From Aureibaculum flavum (lineage in GTDB: Bacteria; Bacteroidota; Bacteroidia; Flavobacteriales; Flavobacteriaceae): a stretch of 64,000 nucleotides of DNA. The notes below the pieces were generated by a model. That model was given only the letters and a program-made list of their open reading frames with translations, made no database searches and had not been told where the DNA came from. Position 1 is the stretch's first letter. The number at the start of each line of letters is the position of its first letter. The stretch lies in NCBI RefSeq assembly GCF_016406085.1, contig NZ_JAEHFJ010000002.1, positions 124,001 through 188,000 of the forward strand, given 5' to 3'. The translations under genes and the position numbers were made by a program. This document shows positions 52,666-62,372 of the stretch, one piece after another.

Positions 52666-53097
52666 ATGGAAATGACTCTAGAATATTGGAACAGCCTGGC
52701 AAATCAGCTCATTTTAATTAGTGCTTTGCTAAGTGGATTTTCCATTGCAATAGTTGCCAACCTTATCGTTTCCGATAAATCTGATAAACTAAGTAATAGA
52801 CTGTTAAGAACGGCAACAGTATCGGCTGCTTGCTTTCTCGTAAGTGTTTTTGCAATGACTAAAATTTCAATGATTACAACACCAGGAGGATACCTAAAAA
52901 ATGTGACTTCGAGTGACTTCATATTGCCAAGAATTATTGGAATGATATGCTTTATGCTAGGTTTATTCGCTCTAACAACTTTAATTGCACTTTCAGGCTG
53001 GACAAAATCAAGAAAGGCCGGAATATTTTCAACAGTTATAGGAGTTATCACCCTTCTATTAATTTTAATAACATTGACTGATTTTCATGCCAGTTGA
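52666..53097 (+). CDS. Four-helix membrane protein of unknown function
   Basis: 143 residues with four evenly spaced hydrophobic helices (LILISALLSGFSIAIVANLI; TVSAACFLVSVFAMT; IIGMICFMLGLFALTTLIAL; GIFSTVIGVITLLLILI) and very short loops. I see no motif that gives a function. Confidence 0.6.
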   Translation: MEMTLEYWNSLANQLILISALLSGFSIAIVANLIVSDKSDKLSNRLLRTATVSAACFLVSVFAMTKISMITTPGGYLKNVTSSDFILPRIIGMICFMLGLFALTTLIALSGWTKSRKAGIFSTVIGVITLLLILITLTDFHAS

Positions 53098-53293
53098 GTT
53101 TAAAACCAATGCTAAAAATTATTAATTATCGATATGCAAAACGAATTTTCTATATATAACTATTCTTTAACCCATTTTTTTTAATTAACGGGAAAACTAT
53201 TACAATGAAAATTCAATACACTACAATTGTTGGCAATATACTTCATGGAAAAGTCAAACGGTTTAACACCTGTAACTTCTTATAAATATAGTT

Positions 53294-54190
53294 ATGAAAA
53301 AAACACCCATCATTAAAATAGCCTTGCTTTGCATGCTATTATACTCATTTTCTAAATCAAAGAACGACAACGATATTATAGCCAAAAATGAAAAAGTAAC
53401 ATTGGCGGGTACCGGATTTAAATTTACCGAAGGTCCTGCTGTAAATTCAAAGGGTCAGGTTTATTTTACAGATCAACCCAATGACAAAATTCATATTTGG
53501 GATCAAAAAAAAGGTATTTCACTTTATTTAGAAGGTACAAGAAGATCAAACGGAATGTACTTTAATGCAAAACAACAATTGGTTTCATGTGCCGATGAAA
53601 ACAATCAATTGGTCTATTTTGACGAAAACAAAAAACTTCATGTAATACATGAAAATTATAAAGGCAAACACCTAAACGCTCCCAATGACTTATGGATTGC
53701 CCCTAATGGTGGCATCTATTTCACTGATCCTTATTATCACAGAGAATGGTGGAATAAAAATCATATTGAGCTTCAAGATACACATGGTGTCTATTATTTG
53801 AATTCAAATGGAAAAATATCTCGAGTTATTAATGACTTTAAAAAGCCCAATGGAATTATAGGTACACCTGATGGCAAAACAATCTACGTTGCGGATATTG
53901 AAGACAACAAAATATGGAAATACACTATTGAACCGGATGGTAATTTAAGCAATAAAACCTTTTTCGCACCTCATGGTAGTGATGGGATGACCATTGACAA
54001 TAAGGGAAACGTATATTTAACTTCAGAAAAAATATGGGTATATAATTCAAAAGGTGATCTTATTAAAGAAATTGAAACTCCAGAAAAACCGAGTAATCTC
54101 TGTTTTGGCGGAAAGAAAAGAAACCTACTTTTTATTACAGCACGGACTTCCGTATATACACTAAAAATGAAAGTAAAAGGTGTTCATTAA
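53294..54190 (+). CDS. SMP-30/gluconolactonase/LRE family secreted protein
   Basis: 298 residues with an N-terminal signal peptide, then a six-bladed beta-propeller of the SMP-30 family (lactonases for sugar-acid lactones). Key metal-site residues: KFTEGPAVNSKGQVYFTD (Glu), LNAPNDLWI (Asn), KPNGIIGTPDGKTIYVAD (Asn) and GSDGMTIDNKGNVYLTS (Asp). Likely hydrolyses a sugar lactone in the periplasm. Stands alone. Confidence 0.92.
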   Translation: MKKTPIIKIALLCMLLYSFSKSKNDNDIIAKNEKVTLAGTGFKFTEGPAVNSKGQVYFTDQPNDKIHIWDQKKGISLYLEGTRRSNGMYFNAKQQLVSCADENNQLVYFDENKKLHVIHENYKGKHLNAPNDLWIAPNGGIYFTDPYYHREWWNKNHIELQDTHGVYYLNSNGKISRVINDFKKPNGIIGTPDGKTIYVADIEDNKIWKYTIEPDGNLSNKTFFAPHGSDGMTIDNKGNVYLTSEKIWVYNSKGDLIKEIETPEKPSNLCFGGKKRNLLFITARTSVYTLKMKVKGVH

Positions 54191-54289
54191 TAACAACGCC
54201 ACCAAAACACTGCAGCACCACTATTAATATGACATATTTCACATTAAAGCCTACCTAAACATTCACCAATTTTCTTGGCTAATAAGGTA

Positions 54290-55264
54290 TTAAAAGGGTA
54301 ACTTAATAGATTCTGGATCAATAAAATCTTTGGTATAAGGATTTTCAAGAAAACTAAGTCGTGGCTTTTGAAATTGAAGAATATCCTCTTTTTCAATACC
54401 GTAAACTTGCCAATAATTAGAGAGTAATTGGGCAAATATATCCTCATCCCAAAGACCGAAAACTGGAGGCTTATCAGCGGTTTTAACTTCTATAATAATT
54501 CCACTGTCTTGGCTCTCAATATTATATTCTGGTTTGTACTGTAAAATATAATCTGAATAATGAAACCTTGCATACAACTCTTCAAACTGAACGGGATGTA
54601 AAACGTGACCTTCAATTTTATCTAGTAACTCTTTCTGTTTCTCACCAATTACTCCGTTATCTTGTAAACATGCAACAAAACCAAAACCATTGACACCAAA
54701 CGAGAACATTAAATTTATAGCATCGTCGCGATAGCTAAAAATATCAGAAGAATATTTAAGTGGAAACACAGCTATACTCCAAGGTTTTTTCCCTTTAAAA
54801 GAAATTGGTTCTATTAAAGATTGTAGCATTAAATGGAAGTAACCAAAGCGTTTTCTAAGGGTCTGTGAAAGTTTAAAGTCTTCACCTTTCTTTAGCAGTC
54901 TATCTCTTTCATACACCATTTCGTAGTATAACAGACCATAAACCATTCTACCCGTCCATTGAAAAAGCAACTCTTGATCGAGTTCCTCCATTCCTTCAAA
55001 ACCTTTTTTAAATGCAGCCTGAACTTTTACATCCAGCTCCTCAAAAGCTTTTTTTACGTCTGCTGAACATGGTAATTTAAGATCTGCATAGGTATACGCC
55101 TTACTTTTATCCATCATCTCAATTCTTTCATCTCCAAATTTAAAATGATCCATCAGCCATTCTGGAAAAACGGTAATATTTTCATTTGTCAAGTCTCCAG
55201 AAAGGAAGCAAAAATGTTCGTCAAAAATTAAATCTTTAAAAGGGTTAAAAAGTGATTGGGACAT
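54290..55264 (-). CDS. Conserved hypothetical cytoplasmic protein (324 aa)
   Basis: No family recognised. Soluble, acidic and helical in the first half (KKAFEELDVKVQAAFKKGFE; FQWTGRMVYGLLYYEMVYER), more strand-rich in the second (SYRDDAINLMFSFGVNGFGF). I start it at the ATG 55264, just after a TAnnTTTG box (34 nt upstream), not at the in-frame ATG 55318. Monocistronic. Confidence 0.7.
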   Translation of the reverse strand: MSQSLFNPFKDLIFDEHFCFLSGDLTNENITVFPEWLMDHFKFGDERIEMMDKSKAYTYADLKLPCSADVKKAFEELDVKVQAAFKKGFEGMEELDQELLFQWTGRMVYGLLYYEMVYERDRLLKKGEDFKLSQTLRKRFGYFHLMLQSLIEPISFKGKKPWSIAVFPLKYSSDIFSYRDDAINLMFSFGVNGFGFVACLQDNGVIGEKQKELLDKIEGHVLHPVQFEELYARFHYSDYILQYKPEYNIESQDSGIIIEVKTADKPPVFGLWDEDIFAQLLSNYWQVYGIEKEDILQFQKPRLSFLENPYTKDFIDPESIKLPF

Positions 55265-55298
55265 AGATATTCGAAAAATTAAGATTGATTTTATTTTG

Positions 55299-55306
55299 CA
55301 AATATA
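55299..55306 (-). promoter_or_regulatory. TAnnTTTG promoter box (TATATTTG)
   Basis: Minus-strand box 34 nt before the ATG at 55264; it decides that start over the one at 55318. Confidence 0.6.
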
Positions 55307-55398
55307 GTTATAAACCATTATTTACTTTGCTCAATACACACAGATATTATACTTATAAAAAATAGCTAAAACACGCACTTATTTCAGTACTATTTTAA

Positions 55399-55436
55399 AC
55401 AAAAAACCCGCTTAAATTTTAAATAAGCAGGTTTTA
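55399..55436 (-). terminator. Rho-independent terminator of trxA
   Basis: AAAACCTGCTTA pairs with TAAGCGGGTTTT with one mismatch, with A/T-rich loop pairing inside, followed by six T in the minus direction. Confidence 0.75.
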
Positions 55437-55468
55437 TTTTTTCTATATCAATAATTAAGCAATAAATA

Positions 55469-55828
55469 CTACTTTGTTACCTTTAACACATCCTCAATAA
55501 TTTTCTCTAATTGCTCTTTAGGTAAAGCTCCTTGTGCCATTTGTGGTTGGCCTTCTGCTGGACAAAATAGCATCGATGGAATACTTCTTATTGCAAAAGC
55601 AGCAGAAAGTTCTTGTTCTTTTTCAGTATCTACCTTATAAATATTTATTTTACCTCCGTATTCTTCACTCAATGCTTCCAACACAGGAGCAATCGCTTTA
55701 CACGGTCCACACCAATCTGCATAAAAATCTATAATACAAGGCACATCACCCTCAAACGTCCATTCTTTGTTTTTTTCGAAATTAAAAACTTTTTCTAGAA
55801 AAGTCTCTTTCGTTAATAATTCTGTCAT
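55469..55828 (-). CDS. trxA: Thioredoxin
   Basis: 119 residues with the classical active site FYADWCGPCKAIAP, IYKVDTEKEQELSAAFAIRSIPS (cis-Pro) and a normal C-terminal helix. No signal peptide, so a cytoplasmic disulfide reductase. It is slightly extended at the N-terminus compared with E. coli Trx (MTELLTKETFLEKVFNFEKN). Monocistronic. Confidence 0.93.
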   Translation of the reverse strand: MTELLTKETFLEKVFNFEKNKEWTFEGDVPCIIDFYADWCGPCKAIAPVLEALSEEYGGKINIYKVDTEKEQELSAAFAIRSIPSMLFCPAEGQPQMAQGALPKEQLEKIIEDVLKVTK

Positions 55829-56091
55829 ATTTTCTCTTTTTAATGAAACTCGATTTTTGAGAATTCTGACTTTTTGCAGAAGAACTCAACATCGAAAGTT
55901 GAACTAATCCTACTCTTTCAGCGGGATCATTAACTCATTTCTGTTATGTACTATTAAACACAATAACTATTCCGTTATTTTAATAAGACAAATTGACATA
56001 TTTTAGATTAAAACACTGCAACTTAAGTTACAATTGTTAGTATTTTTAAGTTTTATCGTCTAAACCAGCTAACCTACTAAAATAGTTTATT

Positions 56092-56469
56092 ATGAATTCA
56101 AAAGTAACACTCGTATTAAGAATACTATTAGGATTAATTCTTATCATTTTCGGTGCTAATAAATTTTATCCCTTTATGCCAGCTCCAACAGAAATGTCTG
56201 AAGGAGCCATGAATTTTATGGGAGCCCTAGGCAAAAGTGGCTATATGTTTCCACTTATTGGTGGTGTTGAAGTTATCGTTGGTCTTTTACTACTCTTAAA
56301 AAAATGGGTGCCTTTTGCATTGATTTTATTAGCTCCTGTGGCTGTAAATATGGTTTTATTTCACCTTGTTCTTGAACCGGGTAGTACGGCTCCGGCATTA
56401 GTGGTACTTGTTATAAATGCCATCCTTATTTATGCCAATTGGGACAAATTCAAAACATTATTTAACTAG
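56092..56469 (+). CDS. DoxX family membrane protein
   Basis: 125 residues, four membrane helices: VLRILLGLILIIFGANKFYP, FPLIGGVEVIVGLLLLL, FALILLAPVAVNMVLFH and ALVVLVINAILIYA. RILLGLIFxxxGxxKF at the start and GGxExxxGLLLL in helix 2 are the DoxX pattern. Small integral membrane protein sometimes tied to respiration or redox stress; role here not known. A terminator follows at once. Confidence 0.82.
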   Translation: MNSKVTLVLRILLGLILIIFGANKFYPFMPAPTEMSEGAMNFMGALGKSGYMFPLIGGVEVIVGLLLLLKKWVPFALILLAPVAVNMVLFHLVLEPGSTAPALVVLVINAILIYANWDKFKTLFN

Positions 56470-56492
56470 TTAAATAAACAATAAATGGTTAT

Positions 56493-56521
56493 AAGCATAT
56501 CTTTAAGGATATGCTTTTTTT
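56493..56521 (+). terminator. Rho-independent terminator of the DoxX gene
   Basis: AAGCATATC / GATATGCTT perfect 9-bp stem, 6-nt loop, then T run. The next promoter box begins 4 bp later. Confidence 0.9.
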
Positions 56522-56524
56522 ATG

Positions 56525-56532
56525 TATTTTTG
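56525..56532 (+). promoter_or_regulatory. TAnnTTTG promoter box (TATTTTTG)
   Basis: 26 nt before the ATG of the prolyl oligopeptidase gene. Confidence 0.6.
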
Positions 56533-56558
56533 TTAGACTCAAATAAAAATTTCATCTC

Positions 56559-58706
56559 ATGAAAAAATATCCATTTTTTATCTTAATTGCCCTACTAATA
56601 ATGTCTTGTAAAACCGAAAACACCATTGAAGAACAAACTGCATTGTCCTATCCTGAAACCAAAAAAGTAGATACGGTAACCAATTATTTTGGTACTGATA
56701 TTAAAGATCCATACAGATGGTTAGAAGATGATATGTCTGATGAAACCGGACAATGGGTAGAAGCTCAAAACAAAGTAACTTTTGACTATTTAGATAAAAT
56801 TCCTTATCGGGAAGAGCTTAAAAAACGATTAGAAAAATTATGGAATTATGAAAAAGTAGGCTCGCCTTTTAAAGAAGGTGATTACACCTATTTTTATAAA
56901 AATGACGGATTACAAAATCAATATGTAGTGTATCGTCAAAAAGGAGATACTGAACCTGAAGTCTTTTTAGATCCTAATACATTTTCAGATGACGGTACCA
57001 CTTCTTTAGCAGGATTATCTTTTTCTAAAAATGGAAAATTGGCTGCCTATTCTATTTCAGAAGGAGGCTCTGACTGGCGTAAAGTAATTTTAATAGACGC
57101 CATTACTAAAGATATTAAAGAGGATACGTTAATTGATGTAAAATTTAGTGGTGTTTCTTGGAAAGGAAATGAAGGTTTTTATTATTCAAGTTATGACAAA
57201 CCTAAAGGAAGTGAATTGTCTGCAAAAACAGATCAACACAAATTGTTTTATCACAAATTAGGGACTTCTCAAAAAGAGGATGCACTTATTTTTGGCGGTA
57301 CAGCAGCAGAAAAAAACAGATATGTTGGCGGTAGCGTTACTGAAGATGATCGATATTTAATTATTTCAGCTTCTACGTCTACCTCTGGAAACAAGCTTTT
57401 CATCAAAGACTTACAAGACAAAACGAATACACTTAAAACTGTTGTAGACAATTACGATAGTGACACTTACGTTATTGAAAACGTTGGGAGCAAATTATAT
57501 ATTGTAACCAATAGAAATGCTCCAAATCAAAAAATTGTAACCGTTGATGCAGCAAACCCTACCCCTGAAAATTGGAAAGATTTTATTCCTGAAACGGAGA
57601 ATGTTTTAAGTCCAAGTACTGGTGCTGGATATTTTTATACAACGTACATGGTAGATGCGGTTTCTAAAGTTATGCAATACGATATGGATGGTAAATTAAT
57701 CCGTGAAGTGAAACTACCTGGAGTTGGTTCAGCAGGTGGTTTTGGTGGTAAAAAAGAGGCTAAAGAATTGTATTTTTCTTTTACCAATTACATCACTCCT
57801 GGTACTATTTATAAATTAGATCCTAAAAGTGGGGCTTATGAAGTTTATAAGAAACCGGAAATTATTGGTTACGACAGTAGTAATTTCGAATCTAAACAAG
57901 TGTTTTACACTTCGAAAGATGGAACAAAAGTACCTATGATTATTACGCACAAAAAAGGTTTAAAATTAGATGGTAAAAACCCAACTATTCTTTATGGATA
58001 TGGTGGATTTAACATTAGCCTTACCCCAAGTTTTAGCATTGCCAATGCGGTTTGGCTAGAACAAGGTGGCGTGTATGCTGTACCTAATTTACGTGGTGGT
58101 GGAGAATATGGAAAAGCTTGGCACGACGCCGGAACACAACAGAAAAAGCAAAATGTATTTGATGATTTTATCGCAGCCGCAGAATATTTAATTGCTCAAA
58201 AATATACATCTTCAGACTATTTGGCCATCCGAGGTGGTTCTAATGGCGGACTACTAGTTGGGGCAACAATGACGCAACGACCTGATTTAATGAAAGTAGC
58301 CTTACCTGCTGTTGGTGTATTAGACATGTTACGTTATCATACCTTTACTGCTGGTGCAGGATGGGCCTATGATTACGGAACTGCGGACCAAAGCAAAGAA
58401 ATGTTTGAATATTTAAAAGGATATTCACCAGTACATAATGTAAAAGAAGGTGTTCAGTACCCTGCAACATTGGTAACCACTGGAGATCATGATGATAGAG
58501 TTGTACCTGCACATAGTTTCAAATTTGCAGCTGAATTACAAGATAAGCAATCAGGTAATAATCCTACGTTGATTAGAATTGAAACCAATGCTGGTCACGG
58601 AGCAGGAACGCCCGTGGCAAAAACAATTGAGCAATATGCTGATATTTTTGGGTTTACACTTTACAATATGGGCATTACAGAATTAAAAAGCGATTTTAAA
58701 GATTAA
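56559..58706 (+). CDS. Prolyl oligopeptidase family serine peptidase, lipoprotein
   Basis: Cleaves short peptides after proline (S9A). 715 residues: lipobox LLIMSC, a seven-bladed propeller gate (~90-430), then an alpha/beta-hydrolase catalytic domain with nucleophile motif [10 protein letters not shown], acid in [13 protein letters not shown] and His in NAGHGAG. All three catalytic residues are in place. Periplasmic or surface location is implied. The small membrane-protein gene behind follows with a 31-bp gap, so they may be cotranscribed. Confidence 0.95.
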   Translation: MKKYPFFILIALLIMSCKTENTIEEQTALSYPETKKVDTVTNYFGTDIKDPYRWLEDDMSDETGQWVEAQNKVTFDYLDKIPYREELKKRLEKLWNYEKVGSPFKEGDYTYFYKNDGLQNQYVVYRQKGDTEPEVFLDPNTFSDDGTTSLAGLSFSKNGKLAAYSISEGGSDWRKVILIDAITKDIKEDTLIDVKFSGVSWKGNEGFYYSSYDKPKGSELSAKTDQHKLFYHKLGTSQKEDALIFGGTAAEKNRYVGGSVTEDDRYLIISASTSTSGNKLFIKDLQDKTNTLKTVVDNYDSDTYVIENVGSKLYIVTNRNAPNQKIVTVDAANPTPENWKDFIPETENVLSPSTGAGYFYTTYMVDAVSKVMQYDMDGKLIREVKLPGVGSAGGFGGKKEAKELYFSFTNYITPGTIYKLDPKSGAYEVYKKPEIIGYDSSNFESKQVFYTSKDGTKVPMIITHKKGLKLDGKNPTILYGYGGFNISLTPSFSIANAVWLEQGGVYAVPNLRGGGEYGKAWHDAGTQQKKQNVFDDFIAAAEYLIAQKYTSSDYLAIRGGSNGGLLVGATMTQRPDLMKVALPAVGVLDMLRYHTFTAGAGWAYDYGTADQSKEMFEYLKGYSPVHNVKEGVQYPATLVTTGDHDDRVVPAHSFKFAAELQDKQSGNNPTLIRIETNAGHGAGTPVAKTIEQYADIFGFTLYNMGITELKSDFKD

Positions 58707-58737
58707 TTTGGAAAAGAACTTTATTTTCATTGAAGAA

Positions 58738-59175
58738 ATGTCAATTTTCAAAAAGATATTCTTCTCGGTTTTTCTTGCCCTAGGAATAGTTATACTTTTA
58801 TCTGGAGGAATCTTTTATGGTTTCATTATCTTGGGAATAGCTGCTAAATTCTTAATGCAGGAAGGTGTTGAATTAGATTTGCATAATTTGAAATATAGAG
58901 AACTAATTTCTTGGTATGGAATTAAATTTGGCAAATGGAAAACGCTCCCTGATATTGAATATGTTTCGGTCTTTGAAACTAAAAAAACAAGTAGGTTTAG
59001 AGCAGGTGGTGGTAATGCCACTCATGTTTCAGAAGTAATATTTAAACTTAACTTATTTTATCAAAGAAACAAACACATCACTCTACTGGCCTCGGAAAAT
59101 AAAGACAAAGCCTTGGAAATAGGAAGTAATATTTCCAAAATATTAGGTGTGCAATTAAATAATGCCACAAAGTGA
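58738..59175 (+). CDS. Small membrane protein of unknown function
   Basis: 145 residues from the ATG 58738 (ten codons upstream only a TTG begins the frame). One long or two short hydrophobic helices near the N-terminus (IFFSVFLALGIVILLSGG; FYGFIILGIAAKFLM) and a soluble domain with ISWYGIKFGKWKTLPDIEYV, which resembles membrane-linked PH-like (YdbS/DUF304-type) domains in its strand pattern. Not identified further. Confidence 0.6.
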   Translation: MSIFKKIFFSVFLALGIVILLSGGIFYGFIILGIAAKFLMQEGVELDLHNLKYRELISWYGIKFGKWKTLPDIEYVSVFETKKTSRFRAGGGNATHVSEVIFKLNLFYQRNKHITLLASENKDKALEIGSNISKILGVQLNNATK

Positions 59176-59213
59176 TTTTAAGTATTAAAGACAGCTCTGA
59201 CAAATTTCACTTG

Positions 59214-59299
59214 TCATTCCGACAGAGCGACCAAAGGAGTGACGAGGAATCTTTTAGATGACTTCTTCTATTAATGAGATTCCTCCTGCGTCGGAATGA
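59214..59299. repeat. REP-like imperfect palindrome
   Basis: Outer arms TCATTCCGAC (59214-59223) and GTCGGAATGA (59290-59299) pair perfectly, inner arms GAGGAATCT (59244-59252) and AGATTCCTC (59277-59285) also. An 86-bp cruciform-prone element of the type dispersed in flavobacterial genomes between genes. Confidence 0.8.
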
Positions 59300-59332
59300 T
59301 AGTTTTTAATAGATAATGACAAATAATTAACA

Positions 59333-60298
59333 ATGCTTCAAATAAAAAACATCTCTTTTGGGTACCATAAAACAACCGTTTTAGAAAACATTAGCTTTAC
59401 CGTTAATCAAGGTGACGTATTGGCTGTAGTTGGTGAAAGTGGTTCAGGAAAAAGCACCTTACTAAAAATACTATATGGAGCATATGATTTAGAAAAAGGA
59501 CAACTTTTTTGGAAGGACAAAGAAATTTTAGGTCCTAAATTCAATTTAATTACAGGACCTGATTATATGAAGTTCTTAACTCAAGAATTCGACTTAATGC
59601 CCTCCACTACTGTTGAAAAAAACATTGGCGAATTCCTTTCTAATTTTTACTTGAAAGAGAAAAAACGACGTACCGATGAACTGATTAAGGTTGTAGAATT
59701 AGAAGACTTTGCAAAAACCAAGGTTCGATTTTTAAGTGGTGGGCAAAAACAACGTGTGGCATTAGCGAAAGCTTTAGCCAATCAACCAGAAGTTTTGCTG
59801 TTAGACGAACCCTTTAGTCATATTGATAATTTCAGAAAACGTAGTTTACGAAGAAACCTGTTTGCACATTTAAAAGAAAATAACATCACTGCCATCGTAG
59901 CCACCCACGACCAAGAAGATGTACTACCTTATGCAGATACCATGATGGTAATCCATGATGGTAAAAAGGTTGAGATGGATACACCCCAGCGATTATTTAA
60001 GAATCCGAAAAATAAACTTACAGCATCCTTTTTTGCTGAATTCAATGAGTTTAAACTTTCAGAACTTACAGATTCAAATAAAAATGACATCATTTTAGTT
60101 TACACACATGAACTTAAACTTGCAGAAAATTCAAAATTAAAAGCTGTCGTAAAAAAATCTTATTTTAAGGGAAATCATTTTTTAATTGAAGCGGAATTTA
60201 ATGAGCGAAATATTTATTTTGAACATGAAAACGAGCTAATTAAAAATGAAAATGTTTATTTAGAAATTCAGGAAAGTATTATCAATAAACGACTATAA
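59333..60298 (+). CDS. ABC transporter ATP-binding protein
   Basis: 321 residues: Walker A GESGSGKST, Q-loop LTQEF, signature LSGGQKQR, Walker B VLLLDEPF, H-loop THDQED. The DxxPYADTMMVI region and long C-terminal extension (~225-321, with a TOBE-like strand pattern) resemble PotA/FbpC-type import ATPases (iron, polyamine or phosphonate). No permease or binding protein is beside it, so the partner must be elsewhere. Confidence 0.88.
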   Translation: MLQIKNISFGYHKTTVLENISFTVNQGDVLAVVGESGSGKSTLLKILYGAYDLEKGQLFWKDKEILGPKFNLITGPDYMKFLTQEFDLMPSTTVEKNIGEFLSNFYLKEKKRRTDELIKVVELEDFAKTKVRFLSGGQKQRVALAKALANQPEVLLLDEPFSHIDNFRKRSLRRNLFAHLKENNITAIVATHDQEDVLPYADTMMVIHDGKKVEMDTPQRLFKNPKNKLTASFFAEFNEFKLSELTDSNKNDIILVYTHELKLAENSKLKAVVKKSYFKGNHFLIEAEFNERNIYFEHENELIKNENVYLEIQESIINKRL

Positions 60299-60473
60299 TA
60301 TTTTTTTTAATTCTCCTTCTTTTAAGGAAGAGTGGATTTATGTGTGCGATAGCAAACCATAAAGACAAGGTGGTTAAGACTCCTCCGTCCAAAAACGCTA
60401 TTACAAGCTATTAAAATTCTAACGAGACACCTCTCCTTGAATTAAGGGGAGGAGCTTATTTTAAACAATATAT
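60299..60473. repeat. Intergenic repeat-like segment with inverted repeats
   Basis: Contains CTCCTTCTTTTAAGGAAGAG and, 120 bp later, CCTCTCCTTGAATTAAGGGG, two short hairpins of related sequence, with AGACTCCTCCGTCC between. This resembles dispersed repeats seen between flavobacterial genes; no gene is present. Confidence 0.5.
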
Positions 60474-60947
60474 ATGAGTAATTATAATGATATAGAAGAA
60501 TTTCTAAAAGAATTAGAAAATATCAAAGCTCTTCCCACAGAAAGTAAAGAGGATATCGAAACCAATAAATTAGCAGAAAACGGAACTGAATATTTAATGA
60601 GTCATAATTGGTGCGATAGTATAGAAGATGGTTGGCTAGCTATATCATGGGGTTATATTTTATGTGTTTTTTTATTTAAAATTAAATCAAGTGTACCTGA
60701 AGTAGATGATTATATATGGATTGTTAATGGGGATATTCCAACAGCATATATAGATATTGAAAGTGCTAAATATCCGCCTGAGGTATTACAAAGCTACATT
60801 TTCTTGATGAACGATTGGATTGAAGCAGTAGAATTAGGTAATTCTACTGAAGATTGCTACCCCATTGAAGTACCTCCAACAAAAGAGTTTGCGACCAATC
60901 TCAAAAGCAGAATAAATTTTATAGAAAAAGAAATTTCAAAGTGGTAA
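60474..60947 (+). CDS. Hypothetical protein, DUF4826-like
   Basis: 157-residue acidic soluble protein. The core YIWIVNGDIPTAYIDIESAK and the following PPEVLQSYIFLMNDWIEAVE resemble DUF4826 (WWVISGDLPTDYI type). The similarity is from memory and moderate. A role is not known; no toxin or partner gene is next to it. It is flanked by repeats on both sides, suggesting an insertion. Confidence 0.5.
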   Translation: MSNYNDIEEFLKELENIKALPTESKEDIETNKLAENGTEYLMSHNWCDSIEDGWLAISWGYILCVFLFKIKSSVPEVDDYIWIVNGDIPTAYIDIESAKYPPEVLQSYIFLMNDWIEAVELGNSTEDCYPIEVPPTKEFATNLKSRINFIEKEISKW

Positions 60948-60989
60948 TTGAAATCAAGATTGTCAATAGTAATCTTGATTTTCAAAAGT

Positions 60990-61040
60990 ATTAGTTCTCG
61001 ATACACCACACAAAAAGTGTGGCACTCGAACAGACGAAAT
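60990..61040. repeat. Dispersed repeat with small hairpin
   Basis: TTAGTTCTCGATAC...CACTCGAACAGACGAAATG with a perfect stem CCACAC-AAAAA-GTGTGG (61006-61022) inside. A sequence of the type repeated between genes in this bacterial family (TCTCGATAC...ACTCGAAC-TGACGA form). Confidence 0.55.
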
Positions 61041-61047
61041 GATACGT

Positions 61048-61491
61048 TTAAATAACCTTTTCAATTACCACATTACCATTAAACTCAAAAGCATCTCCTT
61101 CTTTTTTACCCAATAATAATTTTCCAATGGGTGAAGCTACAGAAACCACATAATACGCCTCGTTCTCCATTTTAAATTCACCAGCACTAATCGCTAAAAA
61201 GTAATTGTGTTTATTGGTAAGCACCAAACTACCTAGCTTGACAATCTCTGAATTATCGTTTATCAAAACTCTATCCAAAATCATTTTCATTTGGTCGATA
61301 ACGGCGAGTTGTTGCCCAGCCTTTTCCATTTCTAACTGTAACATAGCTCTACCCGTTTCATGCTTATCACCGGCACTACTTTTGGTTTCAGAATGTAGTG
61401 CTTTTTGATTCGACGAAATGATTTCCTTTACCGTATTTTCACGTTTTAAGACATAGCTTTGACAAGCCTCAAATAATTGTTTTTTGATCAT
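61048..61491 (-). CDS. GreA/GreB-family C-terminal-domain-like protein
   Basis: 147 residues. The first ~70 are helical/coiled (AGQQLAVIDQMKMILDRVL), the rest has the FKBP-like C-terminal fold of transcript-cleavage factors: VVSVASPIGKLLLGKKEGDAF (SPIG.ALLGK-type). So it is a Gre-like, RNA polymerase secondary-channel-type protein rather than a ketoacyl synthase, as such ORFs are sometimes named. It is 2 bp behind the phosphopantetheinyl transferase gene, the last of the operon. A link to acyl synthesis is not evident. Confidence 0.65.
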   Translation of the reverse strand: MIKKQLFEACQSYVLKRENTVKEIISSNQKALHSETKSSAGDKHETGRAMLQLEMEKAGQQLAVIDQMKMILDRVLINDNSEIVKLGSLVLTNKHNYFLAISAGEFKMENEAYYVVSVASPIGKLLLGKKEGDAFEFNGNVVIEKVI

Positions 61492-61493
61492 AT

Positions 61494-62105
61494 TTAATTT
61501 ACAAAAGCATAAGCACCATACAACCCATGATGTGAAATAGAAATTGATGTTCTCTCGACAGCTCCTTGCTTAATTGAAGCTGAAAGGCTTAAGTTGCCTT
61601 TTTTATATTTAACGAATGGAATTCCATTGTTATTTTTTTCTATTTTCACTTTAATTACTGGAACCTTAAATTGATTTGCAACAGCTAATTTTAGATTTTC
61701 ATAAGTTGTATTGTGTTGAATGTCATAGGTACCATTTTTAAGTTTGAAAAAACCGGATGTAATTGACTCATCCTTATTTAATGTCGCCAACGTATGAATA
61801 TTTTCTTTTGATATTGTTGATGATGTATAGTAGGTCATTCCATTAACACAAACGATATTCTGAATATCATTTAGATCACATTCAAATTTCTTAGGTGCAA
61901 AAAACCGTGAATTATGTTGACGACTATAAATTTTATAAGCACTTTCTTTCATACTCCACAGTAACCAAACTGTAGTAAAAGAATCCGCTGTATTATTAAT
62001 AATCAACTGTTCTTTTTTTGTGAATACTTTATCCAAAAAACCATTTCGTTTCCAATTGCTTTGGCTTTTGGCTATATCTAAATCAACTACATCATTACCA
62101 ATCAT
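61494..62105 (-). CDS. 4'-phosphopantetheinyl transferase superfamily protein
   Basis: Activates acyl carrier proteins by moving phosphopantetheine from CoA to a Ser. 203 residues: MIGNDVVDLDIAKSQ (Mg site) and WLLWSMKESAYKI (WSxKEAxxK motif), both intact. The ACP gene upstream ends within its start (ATGA overlap), so the two are translationally coupled and the ACP is its obvious substrate. Confidence 0.9.
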   Translation of the reverse strand: MIGNDVVDLDIAKSQSNWKRNGFLDKVFTKKEQLIINNTADSFTTVWLLWSMKESAYKIYSRQHNSRFFAPKKFECDLNDIQNIVCVNGMTYYTSSTISKENIHTLATLNKDESITSGFFKLKNGTYDIQHNTTYENLKLAVANQFKVPVIKVKIEKNNNGIPFVKYKKGNLSLSASIKQGAVERTSISISHHGLYGAYAFVN

Positions 62106-62356
62106 TTTTCCGATAATTTAGTTTCTATAATTGCCATAGCTGCTTTTACAGAGAGCATTTTCTCCATGGCTTCATTGTCAATTTCTATATCAAATTCATC
62201 CTCTACATCTAAAATAACATCTACCAAATTGGCAGAATTAATTTTTAAATCATTTATAAAATCGGTATCCTCATTTAAATTTTCAAAAGCAACTTCATCT
62301 TGAATATAAGGTTTTACAATTTTTTTTAAAGATTCTATAAGTTCGTTTTTTTTCAT
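62102..62356 (-). CDS. Acyl carrier protein
   Basis: 84-residue ACP: the phosphopantetheine Ser is in DLKINSANLVDVI (INSAN instead of the common DSL), followed by EDEFDIEI and a final helix. The start is ATG 62356 (in-frame codons upstream lie inside the ketoacyl synthase gene). Overlaps the transferase gene by ATGA. A second, pathway-specific ACP rather than the housekeeping one. Confidence 0.9.
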   Translation of the reverse strand: MKKNELIESLKKIVKPYIQDEVAFENLNEDTDFINDLKINSANLVDVILDVEDEFDIEIDNEAMEKMLSVKAAMAIIETKLSEK

Positions 62357-62372
62357 TTTATTATCGTTAAAT

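Noticed and set aside
61048-61491. 3-oxoacyl-ACP synthase
   Set aside because: Name is sometimes attached to such proteins, yet the fold seen (SPIGKLLLGKKEGD) is GreA/B-like and no condensing-enzyme motif exists.
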